Shown here piece after piece: positions 1 through 12,768 of a stretch of DNA of 64,000 bases. A model generated the notes under the pieces. It was not told the DNA's origin, did not search any database, and worked only from the letters and a program-made list of their open reading frames with translations. Both the position numbers and the translations under genes were made by a program. Each line of letters begins with the position of its first letter. Position 1 is the stretch's first letter. Source of the DNA: Siderastrea siderea (lineage: Eukaryota; Cnidaria; Anthozoa; Scleractinia; Rhizangiidae); NCBI GenBank assembly GCA_964030785.1, contig OZ034971.1, positions 47,220,078 through 47,284,077 of the forward strand. The letters are read 5' to 3'.

Positions 1-909
1 TCTCCTTCCACGACCCTTTCTGGTCGAGAAGTAAACATTGCAGATCCAGGGGTTTTGTATCAGAATTGTGATAGCCTTAAAGATTTTATTCCAGCCTTCC
101 CGCGGTAGTTTTGGAGAATGGGAGAATAAACTCATTTTTGGCTAGGTTTTCTTCTTTCCCATCTCTGTGTCCATTACCCAGAGTCGAACGGTTGGATTTT
201 GCAACCCATTTTCACCCTTCCATATCTCATTGTTATGTATATTCATGTGTATTGTAGGTACTTGGAATATGTTACTATTTCAAGTACCGGAAATAATAAA
301 TGAATATTAACATAACAATATATATCCCACAATTCTCTACGCTGTATATATTATCATGTTTTCTTCTATTGTGCACATTTCTCCTACGACATCACTGGTA
401 GTAGGAACGAACCCGCCCGCCCACCCCCAGTGGCATGACGCGGTGCTAGACCTTCATGCACATGAATATACCGCTGTCCACACTCGTGGACAGCACCCAT
501 TTTCACCCTTCCATATCTCATTGTTATGTATATTCATGTGTATTGTAGGTACTTGGAATATGTTACTATTTGAATGCTCTTTGTGTCTGAGGCTTCATTC
601 TCCCTCCATTTGTTCAAGCAATAAAGAAGGGTCAGAGCGCATTAAGAAAATTGGCTAGTTCACAGACTATATTTTATGCAGTCAGTGTTTTTTTTCTGAC
701 GTTTCGCTTGAATGGTAACTGCAGGGCGTAACAAATCGATCGGAATCGATCATCGAAAATACTCGATAATAATTGATGATACTCGATATTTGTAGCAGAA
801 GTCTCAAACTGGAGGAGCTGAAGAAAGAAAATGTTCCAAATCTAATGGCCACTATTACAGGTAGTTGAAAAGGAAATCATAGAGAAGTTATAAAAAAATT
901 CAGAAACTG
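1..909. other. Gene-poor left flank
   Basis: I see no convincing coding exon here. The 100-codon frame starting near 356 has no recognisable domain and runs through a duplicated segment. The only clear structure is the 77-bp direct repeat listed separately. The rest is AT-rich single-copy-looking sequence. Confidence 0.5.
204..571 (+). repeat. 77-bp exact direct repeat, 291 bp apart
   Basis: Positions 204-280 and 495-571 read the same for 77 bases (both begin ACCCATTTTCACCC and end GTTACTATTT). The identity implies a recent local duplication or two ends of a small insertion. I do not recognise the family. Confidence 0.85.
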
Positions 910-1006
910 GGTATGCTTTAGCCTGCGTCGCAGACGTAATATAACGCTGGCTGATATAACTATTTACACGGTTAAATTTCGTCTGCGACGCAGGCTAGGT
1001 ATGCTT
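910..1006. mobile_element. 79-bp MITE with 9-bp target duplication (Mutator-like)
   Basis: Perfect 18-bp terminal inverted repeats TAGCCTGCGTCGCAGACG (919-936) and its complement (980-997) bound a 79-bp element. It is flanked on both sides by the 9-bp direct repeat GGTATGCTT (910-918 and 998-1006). A 9-bp duplication is the hallmark of Mutator-superfamily insertions. No transposase is encoded. Related but more diverged termini occur near 11375-11461 and 18316-18495. Confidence 0.8.
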
Positions 1007-1072
1007 CCGCTGCTCTCTCACTGCCGCTAATATTCTGAGCAAGGAAAACCACGGCAACATTGTATATATTAA

Positions 1073-2480
1073 TCCAGGGACGGAGTCAGCGTTAGCAGAC
1101 ATGAGCTGATTGACGAAGCTGTCACTATTGACGAATTATCAGATTTGCAGAGCGACCTCCTCTGCTATTCCTGTGCCCTTTCCGACCTTGCAGCATCATC
1201 TGCTCAAACTGAAACGAATAAGAGTGGCGAAGAATTAAACGAGAACGATCTAGTCTACGTAGCTGGCGGGATTAATTGTTTGCGCGAAGTTCGAGCGGAG
1301 GAGCCTCGAAGGGAATAGGGAGAAGCCGAAACTTTACCTTCGCATACAATATAGCCAGCTACGCAGGCTTAGGATGATCCAATGCATTGCCATTTATTTA
1401 AGGAAGGTACCTGCAAATAGACGCACCACAATTACACAGCATCGAAGACAACTCACTGGAAAGCCTGTGATTTTCCAGGATGCGAAAAATGGTTTCACAA
1501 ATCGTGTCTAGGTACGTTCTCATTACAGTTAGACCGAGAGACTTATGCGCCGATCAATTCGAAAGTTCAACGTCCCCCCCGGGCAACCCCCCCGGGCAAC
1601 CCCCCGGGCATTTGAACTTTTGAAGATTGGCTTGTTCAAATTCCCTCCCCTCGGGGCAAAAAGGACGTTCAAATGCCCCACCAATTAGTACTGAAATACC
1701 TCTCCACCAAGCCAATTACGTCTTCAATCAAACACTTTACACATTTTTCAGAGAGAGATAAGCCGTAATGATACCTTCAAACTTCTTTTAAAGACGCATT
1801 TGAAAGAGTTATTCACTAACCAAAGCGAAATTCTATCTTGTAAATCCGTCAAACCCTGTAAAAACCGAAAAAACTCACGGGCGTATTACGTCAGAACAAG
1901 AGATAAATCCGGTTCAAATTCCCCACCCTTTCAACGCAACGTTCAAATTCCCCCCTCCCCGGGCAGGATGCACAGTCGAATGCCCGGGGTATGCCCGGGG
2001 GGGATGTTGAAGTTTCGAATTGATCGGTGCATTACACATTCGTTTGCGAGTCACATGATAACGTCAACAACCTAGAACATTTTAAAGACAGTACTACTGC
2101 CTCTGCATCAGACCCGACTATGGAGCAAGAACAAGGCGAATGCTCGACTGCGGCAAAACGCCAAGAAGGTCAGCATACAGAGAGGGTCATCGTTCAAAAC
2201 TGAGTATTCCATACCAGCGAACTACGTCGAATATGATGGGGAATATTGCCACATTGCCCAATTTTTCTCACTTCAGCAAGGCAAAGATTACTCTCCATCT
2301 ACCTCTTACCTCTCTAGGACTTGTCTCGCCAAAGAGAACAATAATGGGCTATGTTTTAATGACCTGACAGCATTTTGGATACCACGCCTTGGTTTAAGGT
2401 GTGGTAGGGTTTTGCGGTTTGTGCGCAAAATATCAGCACATTCAGCAGTACCAACTCGAGGATATCAAGTTGTCCCATAA
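1073..2480 (+). pseudogene. Decayed gene-like segment with PHD-finger-like remnant
   Basis: Protein-like reading is scattered over three frames. 1073-1320 is an open stretch of about 82 codons rich in Asp, Glu, Leu and Ser, ending in TAG. 1382-1511 includes CDFPGCEKWFHKSCLG, which resembles the second half of a PHD zinc finger and is followed by a GT at 1512; a TAG interrupts it upstream. About 2160-2480 reads open again for about 100 codons with no known domain. A MITE (1547-2030) lies between the pieces. Stops, frame changes and the lack of a start suggest a dead gene or transposon-borne gene. The PHD call rests on spacing of a few Cys, His and Trp only. Confidence 0.3.
1547..2030. mobile_element. 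484-bp MITE with G/C-run termini
   Basis: The ends are inverted copies of each other over about 38 bp: GCGCCGATCAATTCGAAAG at 1547 and the matching CGAATTGATCGGTGC ending at 2030, each followed inward by runs of C or G and GGGCA motifs. The interior repeats the C7GGGCA theme (1574-1610, 1955-2005). I could not identify a target duplication. No coding capacity. Confidence 0.6.
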
Positions 2481-4072
2481 TTAACCGGTTCAATTTAAAA
2501 CCTGACTCAACAAACTACCGGAGTTTTCGGTAAGAAATTTATTCTTGCGGGAACACAGCGGACAATCCCGAGCGGACAAGATAGCTCCATCTAGCACGCT
2601 CCATCAAGCCATTCAGAACGCAATATTTGATTCAGTATTGAATAACAAAAGTATAAACCAAGAAATACGTTCTTTGACAAACAAATACTTATTTCCCGCG
2701 TCACGTCCACTCCTACCCCTCCCCTGTACAGTAAGAGATTTTCCGACCTTTGCCGGCCTGCATGACTGGGGACTGGGTGCCGGGTTGAGTTGAACTGTCA
2801 AATATTTTCCCGCTGTTTGAACGTAAACGACAATACCAGGCAGTCACAACAGGGTCAGTATTATCTCAGCACATAAATCGCAACTACGCCACTTACATGG
2901 ATTATGAAAAAACTGCATATATACAAAAAAATAAAAATAAATTGGCGTGAGCAGAGCAATAAGTCAAGCACCGGAAAAGCATTAAAACTATCAGGCAGAG
3001 TCTACGGACAGAAGTTAAATATTTTAAAATATCGTGTTACAAGCCATCGTCTGCAATATATACACGTCATGTTATAGCTTAGCAATATCTTTCAAAATAC
3101 ATACCTCTGGACTTGTAGAAACGTGGGCAGAGCAAGCCGTTTGTTGTCTTAAAAAAAGATTCCTTCCAACAGTTTAAGGAGAGATCTCAACAAGGTAAGA
3201 GACCATTATATAAGATTTGAACTGAATTATATCCGCGACACGCGTGGCTAAAACCGGCACAACGAAACTTATCTAAAGCTCTCTCTTGTTGTATAGCATT
3301 ATGCGCACGTATTTATTTATTTATTTAGCGCAGGAAAGGTTCCTCGTTTGCACTAGGCATATATTAGAAACTCGATACATTTCTTACAAACTGATTGACT
3401 CTAGTCGAACTGCGCCAGTTGGGAACTTCTTCTTATCGACACATAACTTTCGTTTGAAAGGTCACACTTCACGTTCAAAACACGACTGAAGCTCTTTCCT
3501 TCTCAGGAAAGAAAAATGTTATGAGAAAGCACTAGTGTCATATTTGTTGATTGTGATAGCAAAGGACATCTAAGCAGCGTAAACGCCTGATTTGAAGAGG
3601 ACGAACGAATCAATGCTATTGTGATCTGCAATCTAAACGAAGGCGTTTTGATTAATATAGTTAATTAACAAGATAAAACATTTCTAATAAGATAACAGAT
3701 GCACAGCCAGAGCAATGTCGTTTCTTGGCTTGCTCAGATACAGGAACCGCAGGAATTTTTCAGGTTTCATTTCTTCTCATCCCTATACAAACCCAACAAA
3801 ACTGGTAAGAAATAAGAATGGATCTTTCATACACCGGCTCCCGGCATCAAAACAATGACCTTGTTGTTTTGGTAGTCAAACTTTGTTTTTTTTTTAGGTA
3901 ATTTCCGTTATTTGTTTTGTGGTGTTATTTAGTCGGGATTAATGGTAAAATAACCTTTTAAATCACCTCGGTATGTCAATTAAGACGGGGGCGGGCCGAG
4001 ATATGAAGGGTTTCCATTCGAGGAAAATAAAGGAGGGTTACACGTATGCGTATTTATGAAGTAGGATGTGAT
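2481..4072. other. Intergenic, no gene recognised
   Basis: Short frames here (for example 2545-2793 and 3286-3489) show no domain, no codon bias and no splice context. The sequence is AT-rich with simple T and A runs. I see no repeat with clear boundaries. Confidence 0.5.
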
Positions 4073-5687
4073 TTAAGGTGTTTCGATACAGTTTTTTTGG
4101 GACCATACCTAACTTTTTGAATCGGCTCTTAGACAGTCTTCTCCTTGTCAGATCAAAGTGAAATTTGCAATACTTGTTGGTTTTGGATTGAACTTTAGCG
4201 TGGTTTACATTTTGTGAAAATCGATATTTCCATGACAACGATAAACAAAAATCCTCGAAAACGCTAAAATTGAAATTTTCCGCGATCCAGATTTCACTTT
4301 TAAAAGCAAATACCAACATCTTAAACTGTGGTGTATGGCAAACAAAATATACAAGAACAAAAAAATTCTGTGTGTTTGTTTTGAAGTAAATCGCAAAAAC
4401 ATTTTTAACCTTAGTTTGTGCATAGTAATAGTAAATGCACCGAAAAATAATCAATGCTTTGCTGAAATGGCTAGAAAATACTTTCAAAATATGTCTTTTA
4501 CTTACTATTTTACGCCTAGAAAGTTTTGTTGAAACTGGTGTTCGCGATCTCGAGAACGAATTGTTTTTCTAAGATCATTCGCGTAATAATTTTGTGGTAA
4601 TTTTTGAATTTGAGCGCTTTTGCGAAAATCTTAAGAACGGCTCGATGGATTTTTTAAAAACATTAAACACGCGTGCTTGACCATGTGACCAATTTTAGTA
4701 TCGAGTCTTATTAACATTGATTCACTGGAACACTTTTAGATTTAACGTTAAAGAGGACGTATGAACCGACGGAAAAGCTTGCGTTACAAATTCACAGTTG
4801 GCAAATAAATGAAAATATATTCAAAGTAATGCGCAAAGCATTCCTACGTGATTTTCACTTTTCGTTGTAATCTACAGTGCAACAAAGAACAAAGAAACCA
4901 AATAAAAATCACGAAGCAATGAATTACGCACTACTTTGAATATATTAGCATTTACTTGCCAACTGTAAATTTGTAACGCAAGCTTTTCCGTCGGTTCATA
5001 CGTCCTCTTTAACGTTAAATCTAAAAGTGTTCCAGTGAATCAATGTTAATAAGACTCGATACTAAAATTGGTCACATGGTCAAGCACGCGTGTTTAATGT
5101 TTTTAAAAAATCCATCGAGCCGTTCTTAAGATTTTCGCAAAAGCGCTCAAATTCAAAAATTACCACAAAATCATTACGCGAATGATCTTAGAAAAACAAT
5201 TCGTTCTCGAGATCGCGAACACCAGTTTCAACAAAACTTTCTAGGCGTAAAATAGTAAGTGAAAGACATATTTTGAAAGTATTTTCTAGCCATTTCATCA
5301 AAGCATTGATTATTTTTCGGTGCATTTACTATTACTATGCACAAACTAAGGTTAAAAATGTTTTTGCGATTTACTTCAAAACAAACATACAGAATTTTTT
5401 TGTTCTTGTATATTTTGTTTGCCATACACCACAGTTTAAGATGTTGGTATTTGCTTTTAAAAGTGAAATCTGGATCGCGGAAAATTTCAATTTTAGCGTT
5501 TTCGAGGATTTTTGTTTATCGTTGTCATGGAAATATCGATTTTCACAAAATGTAAACCACGCTAAAGTTCAATCCAAAACCAACAAGTATTGCAAATTTC
5601 ACTTTGATCTGACAAGGAGAAGACTGTCTAAGAGCCGATTCAAAAAGTTAGGTATGGTCCCAAAAAAACTGTATCGAAACACCTTAA
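4073..5687. mobile_element. 1.6 kb near-perfect fold-back element bounded by TTAA
   Basis: Two arms of about 780 bp (4073-~4850 and ~4920-5687) are inverted copies, nearly identical in their outer parts and more diverged near the centre around 4880. The element begins TTAA-GGTGTTTCGATACAG and ends CTGTATCGAAACACC-TTAA, so TTAA at 4073-4076 and 5684-5687 could be a target duplication of the piggyBac type. The matching open frames on opposite strands in the two arms (149 codons at 4038-4487 minus, 140 codons at 5273-5695 plus) are a consequence of the palindrome, not two genes. No transposase is seen, so it would be non-autonomous. Confidence 0.75.
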
Positions 5688-6600
5688 GACAATAAAAAAG
5701 GGGAGTAAACATTTTGTCCATCGATTAATTAAATGAATATTACATTCTAAATCGCCTTTAAACCTTCAATTTCTGAATTTCTTTTTTTCATGATCAGATC
5801 TTTTACAATTTCAACGACTACTGATCATCTACAGTATAAGCTATCCTTGTAACATAACTGTTTCTTTGTGGTAACCGTCAAAATGTCCGATATATGTATT
5901 TCAAGGAGTTTTTTCATTCTTCAAGTTCACAAGGAAGGGGTAGGGGGCTTAAAAGAGAGGGGGTCTTATTCCAAAGATCTGGCTTCCAAATACACTGTAG
6001 TTAGGGGACAGGGGCTTATTAGAGAAGTGCACTTAATAAGGCGCTTACGGTTATTCTGTTTAATCGCACCGAAGAAAGAAAATGAGATTTTAGTAATTAC
6101 AGTTGACAATCTTTTACCGAACTGAATAGAAAAATGAGCTGCCGAACGTATCTTAGAACTTGCCCATTACTTGAACGATATCCACATCGTCAACCAACGA
6201 ATCTCCGCGACTCAATCGTCACTGCGCAAATGGCCAACGAGACCACCAAAATTCAAGCTGGGTTGAAATAATGTAGTTCGGTTGTCCTTAAGATCACTAT
6301 ACAATATAGCAACTCTTCACGAAGATTTTAATACTGAAGTAGAATTCCGTTATCTCGAACTCGACTATTTTTATCAGAGACGCTTTTCTATATCAAAAAA
6401 ACAAGTTCATGATCAAACTGACGTCATCTACTAAAAATAACGCTAATAACAGTCTAATAACTGGCAAATCTATGGCTCTTGTATTTCAGATCGGGTGGAA
6501 ACTTAGAAATAGCCGGTAAAAGAAGGCAGTAAAAAACATGACGTCATTTTGCATTGTTGTAAGACAGCATTAGGCCTGAGACAGCATTAAACTAATGCCT
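5688..6600. other. Upstream flank of the WAP gene
   Basis: No coding exon is recognised. 5935-6055 holds a G-rich direct-repeat-like stretch. The promoter and any 5' untranslated exon of the WAP gene probably lie in or near this region, but I see no TATA box that I would defend. Confidence 0.4.
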
Positions 6601-6680
6601 TTTGTAACCTGGTCTCCTACGCAGCCGTTCTTAGGGTCGTCACGCACCTAAGAACGTTGGGTAGGAGCCTATTTGTAACC
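6601..6680. mobile_element. 62-bp hairpin MITE with 9-bp target duplication
   Basis: The element at 6610-6671 is almost entirely two inverted arms (TGGTCTCCTACGCAGCC and its imperfect complement GGGTAGGAGCCTA, with TTCTTAGG/CCTAAGAA innermost). Both flanks carry TTTGTAACC (6601-6609 and 6672-6680). The 9-bp duplication again points to Mutator-type transposition. It sits just upstream of the WAP gene start. Confidence 0.75.
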
Positions 6681-6785
6681 AATCTGAACAATAATTAGTA
6701 GAGGATATAATACATCTTTTTCCAGGAGACAAAAATATGATTCATACTCATTTAGCTTCTTGTTTCTTTCAGCATAGCTCCCATC

Positions 6786-6843
6786 ATGAAAACATTAGTT
6801 TTGCTTGTTGCTTTCCTCATGACCGCTGTTGCACAGACCCCAA
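6786..6843 (+). CDS. WAP gene exon 1: signal peptide
   Basis: ATG at 6786 opens MKTLVLLVAFLMTAVAQTP, a textbook signal peptide with a Lys, a hydrophobic core and a small residue before the likely cut after Ala-16. The exon ends phase 1 at a strong donor GTAAGT (6844). TTTCTTTCAG ending at 6772 suggests that the 5' untranslated leader is itself spliced, leaving only 13 bases before the ATG. Confidence 0.85.
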
Positions 6844-9800
6844 GTAAGTTGTTTACTTTACTACGTATTTTATAGATCCTTTTTGAGTTAACAAATTGCT
6901 ATCAATGGATACATTTTACATGGTAAATTCTCCCTGGTATTTTTCATGATAATGATCCAGCTGGGGTTGTGGGGGGGGACAGGGGGCCCGGGGACCGAGA
7001 GAAAAGGAGGTGGGAGGTGTACGGAAGGCGGGACAAGAGGGGCAAGGAAGCGGGAGAAGAACGGAGAAATTACGCAACAGTGCGCAATATTTCGCAATCG
7101 AAAAAATGCAAAGAGGCGGGAGCCAACAAATACAGGGCGGGAACTGGGATTAAAGGGTACGGGAAGCGGGAGGTTTAAGCCCCCCTATCCCCAACCCGGG
7201 TTAACTGCGACTACTCTCATTTTTCCCTTGTTTAGTTATATCGGGACGAACAAATAGCGCGGGTAGGGATTTGTACTACTGATGAATGAGCCCGCATCAA
7301 ATTATAAAGCACATAGTAATATATCTCGGAGTTTCATCAGGTCGGGGAGGAAGGAGGGATTGGGGGGGGGGGGAGGACGGGATGTGGACCCCTAACAATT
7401 TTAGGTTTATATTTTGTATCACGCTGGTTATGAGTTTATGCTAGGGTAAAAGTACCATTTTGGTAAACCGCGATCAGGCTCTGTTTTCGTTTTGCTCCTT
7501 GAAACATTCAGGAGGGAAAGGCAAATTGAATGAATGACCTACGTAAGAGAACATGACAGCGATGCTAAAATTCGGCCTGATGTATTAACATGTGGTTCTG
7601 GGAAACTTCCTACCTACCCCTCCCCTAATCCAACATTTTGCCCTTCGTGATAACAAGATAGTAAGTTAGTGTTAATGTTGGGTTAGGGGAGGTGTAGGTG
7701 GGGAGTTTCTCAGAACTGCATAATGATCCCAAGAGAGGAGGGAAGGAAGAGAGAGCGAATCCCCCCTACATAAGCCTCTTCCGATGAAAATTATTTGAAA
7801 TCTATACTTGGTTCTGTGTCATACAACAGATAAAAATAACCTTCGCGGCATGGGTCGAACTAATGATAAATTTCAAATAATTATCATGGGGCATGGTATT
7901 CACTCTCTTACTTCATCCTCTCTTGTGATCCCCATGTTGCATATCTTGCACAATACACAGAATGATTTGCAATTAAGCATGTGGGACTGACTTAACACAA
8001 AGAGCAAATTTAGCAGATGTAGTCTATTTTCTCTTCACTTACTTCCCTTTGGTTCTTTGCAGACTCCTGTCCGAAGCCACCAACAAATCTTCTCTGTTTC
8101 ATTGGTCTGAAGAGTACTTGTACTAACGACACCAAGTGCGTGACAGGGACACTCTGCTGTGGTGATGGCTGCCGGAAACGCTGCAGGGACCCGTCCGAGA
8201 ACAACAGGGGCGCGGAAAAAGGTACAAATTGTTCACCTTCCCACCCCTCCCCCTTGTTTCATAAGGTTACAGCGACGTGGATCATGCGTAGGCGCTGGCA
8301 TAGGAAACCTCCCAAGCATAATACTTATTAACACATGTGTTTCACGCAATTAAATCGATTTTTTGGTTCATCGAGCTTTCCGCAGGCAGTGGAACGCACT
8401 GTAAAGATGGCGACATGGCGCCTCAGAATAGCGAAAGTTCCATTGTCCTTATGCGGTTATTTCGATTCTATTTGAAGCTAAAAATGTTCATTTGAAAGCT
8501 ACTTAAAAACTAGTATAACATGTCATCACTATGCTTGTGGCTGATGATGAGTTCATTTGTTGGTAAACTTTTGGTTTAGGAGAGGTGGATACATGTTGTC
8601 CGTATATCACAGGAACTTGCTATAGATATGTCAAAATTAAAGTTGCTGAAAAGTTAATCCATTTGAATTGAATTTACGTCGCCGAGATCAATCTAGTAGA
8701 GCTTATTTCTAACGGTTTTTGGCCAGGTTAGTTTTCCCAAAAATCTAAAAAGGAGGCAACCTTAGTATCCCTGGATATAACATTTATAAACGTCATGCCT
8801 TGTGTCCAGTACCCAGAGTTGAATGAGCACAAATAAACCATGAAAAGGATGCTCAGTTAAAAACGTTTATTATAACCCACCTAAACCTCAAAGCGTTTAA
8901 TATGTTAAGACCTGACGTTTGGGTCTTTCTTAAAGTCCGTAAACTCGCATTAGTTTGATGATTTATTAACGCCCTATGATGTTGTTTTCTTACAGCTGTT
9001 CCTCGACCAGGCACATGTCCAGCACAACTGAAACCACCATCCGGACCATGCGCCTCCGACTCGGACGAGTGTATGTTTGACTGGGACTGCGAGGGAACAA
9101 CAAAAAAATGTTGTAGTAACAACTGCTTTAAAGAATGCGTGGAACCCGCTCTGAGTGCTGCTATTCGAGGTGAGGTTTGGGTTTCCCTAGGACCGCAGGC
9201 ACAAGTACACGTATAAGCCTCCGTCATAATGTTAGGGCCTTTTTGTAAAAACTACGGTTACAGAATCATAATTAGGGTTTTTCACAATATACTGGAATTT
9301 TCGTTGCTGTGTTTATGCTTGATGCTTTAGGTTCTCTCTGCGGTTGCCAAAATGTGACCCATTTAACCGAATTTCTGGCGTTTCTGAGAGGAAGGTTATC
9401 TGAACGAACAGAAAATGCCTGCAACTATTATCTTTAACTTTTTTTCTCTCTTGTTTTATTTCGCCTGTTTTAGGCAAGTGTCCCCCTCCCAAGGAGTCGC
9501 CTCGGTGTCACATGGGTCTTAAAAACCAGTGCTCCAATGACTCCGAATGTAGCTACATTGTAGGAGGAGTTTGCTGTTTTGATGGCTGCCGTAGACGATG
9601 TGCTACTGCTGATCAATTCCCAGACAGGATCGAAAGTAAGAATCCTGATAAATGGAGTATTGTTTTTAAACGTATCAGTTTTTGTGGAGTCAAATTATGA
9701 GAATTTACTCATCCCATTTTATGAAGATATTATACATTTGTGCTGTTTCCTTGCTTGTTTTTCGTTATGAACTAATCGTCATCATCATCATCATCATCAT

Positions 9801-12681
9801 CGTCATCATCATCATCATCAATCATTGACAATCTCACCGTCCTCTTTAGCATCATTGCTATTGTTATTTTGCCATGGCAATTTCCTTTGGCATCGTGCAT
9901 CATACGTCTAATGAGTAACAACAATTTGCATTCTCTGAATACACACTATACTTATTTTTCAGCCGAAAGACCTGGTCGTTGCCCGGTTCCTCCAAAGCCT
10001 GAGTTTTGCATCGCTGATGCTGATGAGTGCGAGTTTGATGGTGATTGTTATCCTGGTAGGAAGTGCTGCAGCGACACCTGCGTCAAACGATGTTTGGATC
10101 CACTGGATGTGGATGTAGGGTCAGTTGGTGGAAGTAAGTGTTTCTGTTTCCGGAGACTTTTCACAGTCTTCACAGTCTTCTCACGATACAGTGGCCGAGT
10201 TCGAATTCACTTTCATCAACTCTCCTTTTTTAGTTTTATTTATTGAGGTACAAAAACTATCTTTAAAAAACAAAAGTTACAAGAAGCAAGACACGCTTAC
10301 AAGTTACAAAAAAGTAGCAAAAAAAAAACAACAACAGAAACTACATTATGCAAATGACAAGATGAAAACTAAGGTAAAAACCAGTACACAAGAAAGTGCT
10401 CGGTTAGAAAAAGCAGTAAATAATACAGTACATAGGCGAGGTAGCAGAAGTTGCAAGACAATAAAGGATGTATCGTACAGGGGAGCAGACAAAAGCTCTA
10501 TCTAGATTAATGTCTAAACAAACGTTACCTCCATGTGCAGTTTCTTTCTTTCTTTCTTTCTTTTCTTTTTTTTTTTTTGGCTTTTTACAAATCCAAATGT
10601 AGTATCTAGCTAAGAGACAACAGAGGTTATCAACTTTCCTACCTTTAAAAAATGAGTCTACCATCCGCGATCCTACACCTCGTTGGAGTAAAAATTGAAT
10701 TCCGTATGTTGTTTCTAACTTTTAAGGCTGTAAGTGAAGTTCTAATGTTTGGCAATTCAAATGAAAGCAGTACTTTCTTTTTTTGTGGACTATAATTTAT
10801 CGTGAAGTTTCATCATTCAATCGGAGATTATTGAGCGGTTTAACACTCGTTTAGTATTGTTTTGACAGTTTTGTTGTACAAGGTGGCTCTAACATTTGAG
10901 TCTGTGGACAAAAATGTTAAGGGTTGACCATTCAGATGTAAGCTAATGAGTAGCACTTTCCTGTAGTGCTGTTTATTATTCTGTAGAAGATTAATTCTTA
11001 TTTTTTAGTCCGTGGAAAAAATCCTCCAGTGTGTCCATTCAAATAGAAGCTATCGGGCAGCACTTTCCTGGTGCATTGTTTTTTACTGCTCTGAGGACGA
11101 AATAAGAGTTACATAAATTTGCCGTGCCATACTAACTTCTAACCGGAAAAAATTTACATCTTTTGATCCGATTAGTCATGCAAGGAGCAGCGACTGGAAA
11201 ATGTCCTATTGTTTCCATCTCTAAACGATGCCATATCGGACTTGCGCATACCTGCAACAACGACGTGGAATGTCCAAATGGTACCTACTGCTGTTTTGAT
11301 GGCTGCAGAAGGAAGTGTTTGGACCCCAGTGGTGAATCTGCAGGAGCACAAGGTAACTTGGATTAACATAAGATTAGCTTGCGTGGCAGGCGCCGAAGAA
11401 GGAGGGAAAGAGGGGCAATTATTTGCCCTTCATCTCCTATTTACACCTGTCACGCAGTCTAATATGAGGTCCGATTAAGAATTTTGTCGACGAGGCGTAT
11501 CGTGTTAATCAGTCTTTTTTCACTGATTTTATCTTCACTAACGCAATTTACATTAGGAGAAGACAAAAATGGCACTTGTCCATTTCTCAAGCCACCGGAG
11601 CTGTGCGTTTCGGACGTGGACGAGTGTTTTATTGACTGGGACTGCGTTGGAAACCGTAAGTGCTGTTCTAATGGATGCTACAAAGTCTGTGTGCCTCCTT
11701 CAGCGAGAGGTTCAGGAGTGGGTCAGCTAGTAACTGCAGCAGCAGGTAGTGTAAACTCTTTAAAATTGTTAGTGTAAACTCATAACAGCAAGTTTTGTGT
11801 GAGCTCTTGGGAGTAATTAGTGTTTACACTTCACAGTAGGGAATGTAAACTCTTAGTGTCAAAGCTGCAAATTAGTGTAAACTCTCCTCTGTCGGTGTAA
11901 GCCCCTAATAGCAAGTTGTGTTCACTCTTTAAAGTAAGTAGTATTTGCTCTTTACAGTAGCAAATTCGCTAAGTGTAAACTTTCACAGTACGTATTTAGA
12001 GTAACTTCTTCACAATAGTTAATGTAAACTCGTCCACAGTAATAAGTTTAGACTCTTGTTATTGTGAACTGTTTTTGATATGTAGTTACATATATATACT
12101 ATGAAACATTTTGGTCAGCCATTAGCTCCAATGCAATTCAAACTCACTATTGTTTTTCACAGGGTTAAACCATAAACTTCGAACAACAACATTTAAGAGA
12201 CTCTTTTTTCTCACATTGAAGGCCACGTCGTCTAGGTCATCACACCTAGTCAATACACTCTAGACATTTTCGTGGACCAAGTTTTAAGTTTATTTTCAGT
12301 GTCTCTATTGTTCTGGCCGAGATTGCAGCTAGGTAATTTTTCTTTGCAGGTCAATGCCCAGAGCCTGTCGTGTATCGCTGTGCCTTTTCTTTAAAGCATT
12401 TGTGTGATAGTTCCAGCGACTGCTTAACAGGAACGGTGTGTTGTTTTGATGGCTGTCGACGAAGATGTGTTCCTCCTAAAGGCGCACCAGGTACTGGCTT
12501 TCATTCGATTTCACAACAATTTCTTCTCTTACTGGCCAAATAGGGTGTAAGACTCGTTACGCCGTGGATATTTGTTCGCATTTTATCCGGGTAACGTTGG
12601 GGACGCGCAATTGGCTTTCGTATAGACGTCATAACAGAGATTTTTATTCGACTACATAGTACATCATCATCATCATCATCG

Positions 12682-12768
<87 letters not shown>

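Noticed and set aside
4038..5695. Two similar 140-149 codon proteins on opposite strands
   Set aside because: They are the two arms of one palindrome, and they lack any domain or splice context.
10230..10664. Possible LINE fragment on the minus strand (LARYYIW, Lys-rich)
   Set aside because: The resemblance is limited to a few residues and no second copy or clear 3' end was found.
11484..11556. Signal-peptide-like reading in frame with WAP exon 7
   Set aside because: The hydrophobic residues come from the pyrimidine-rich intron end, a TTACATTAG acceptor in the right phase sits at the domain border, and similar readings precede exons 11 and 13.
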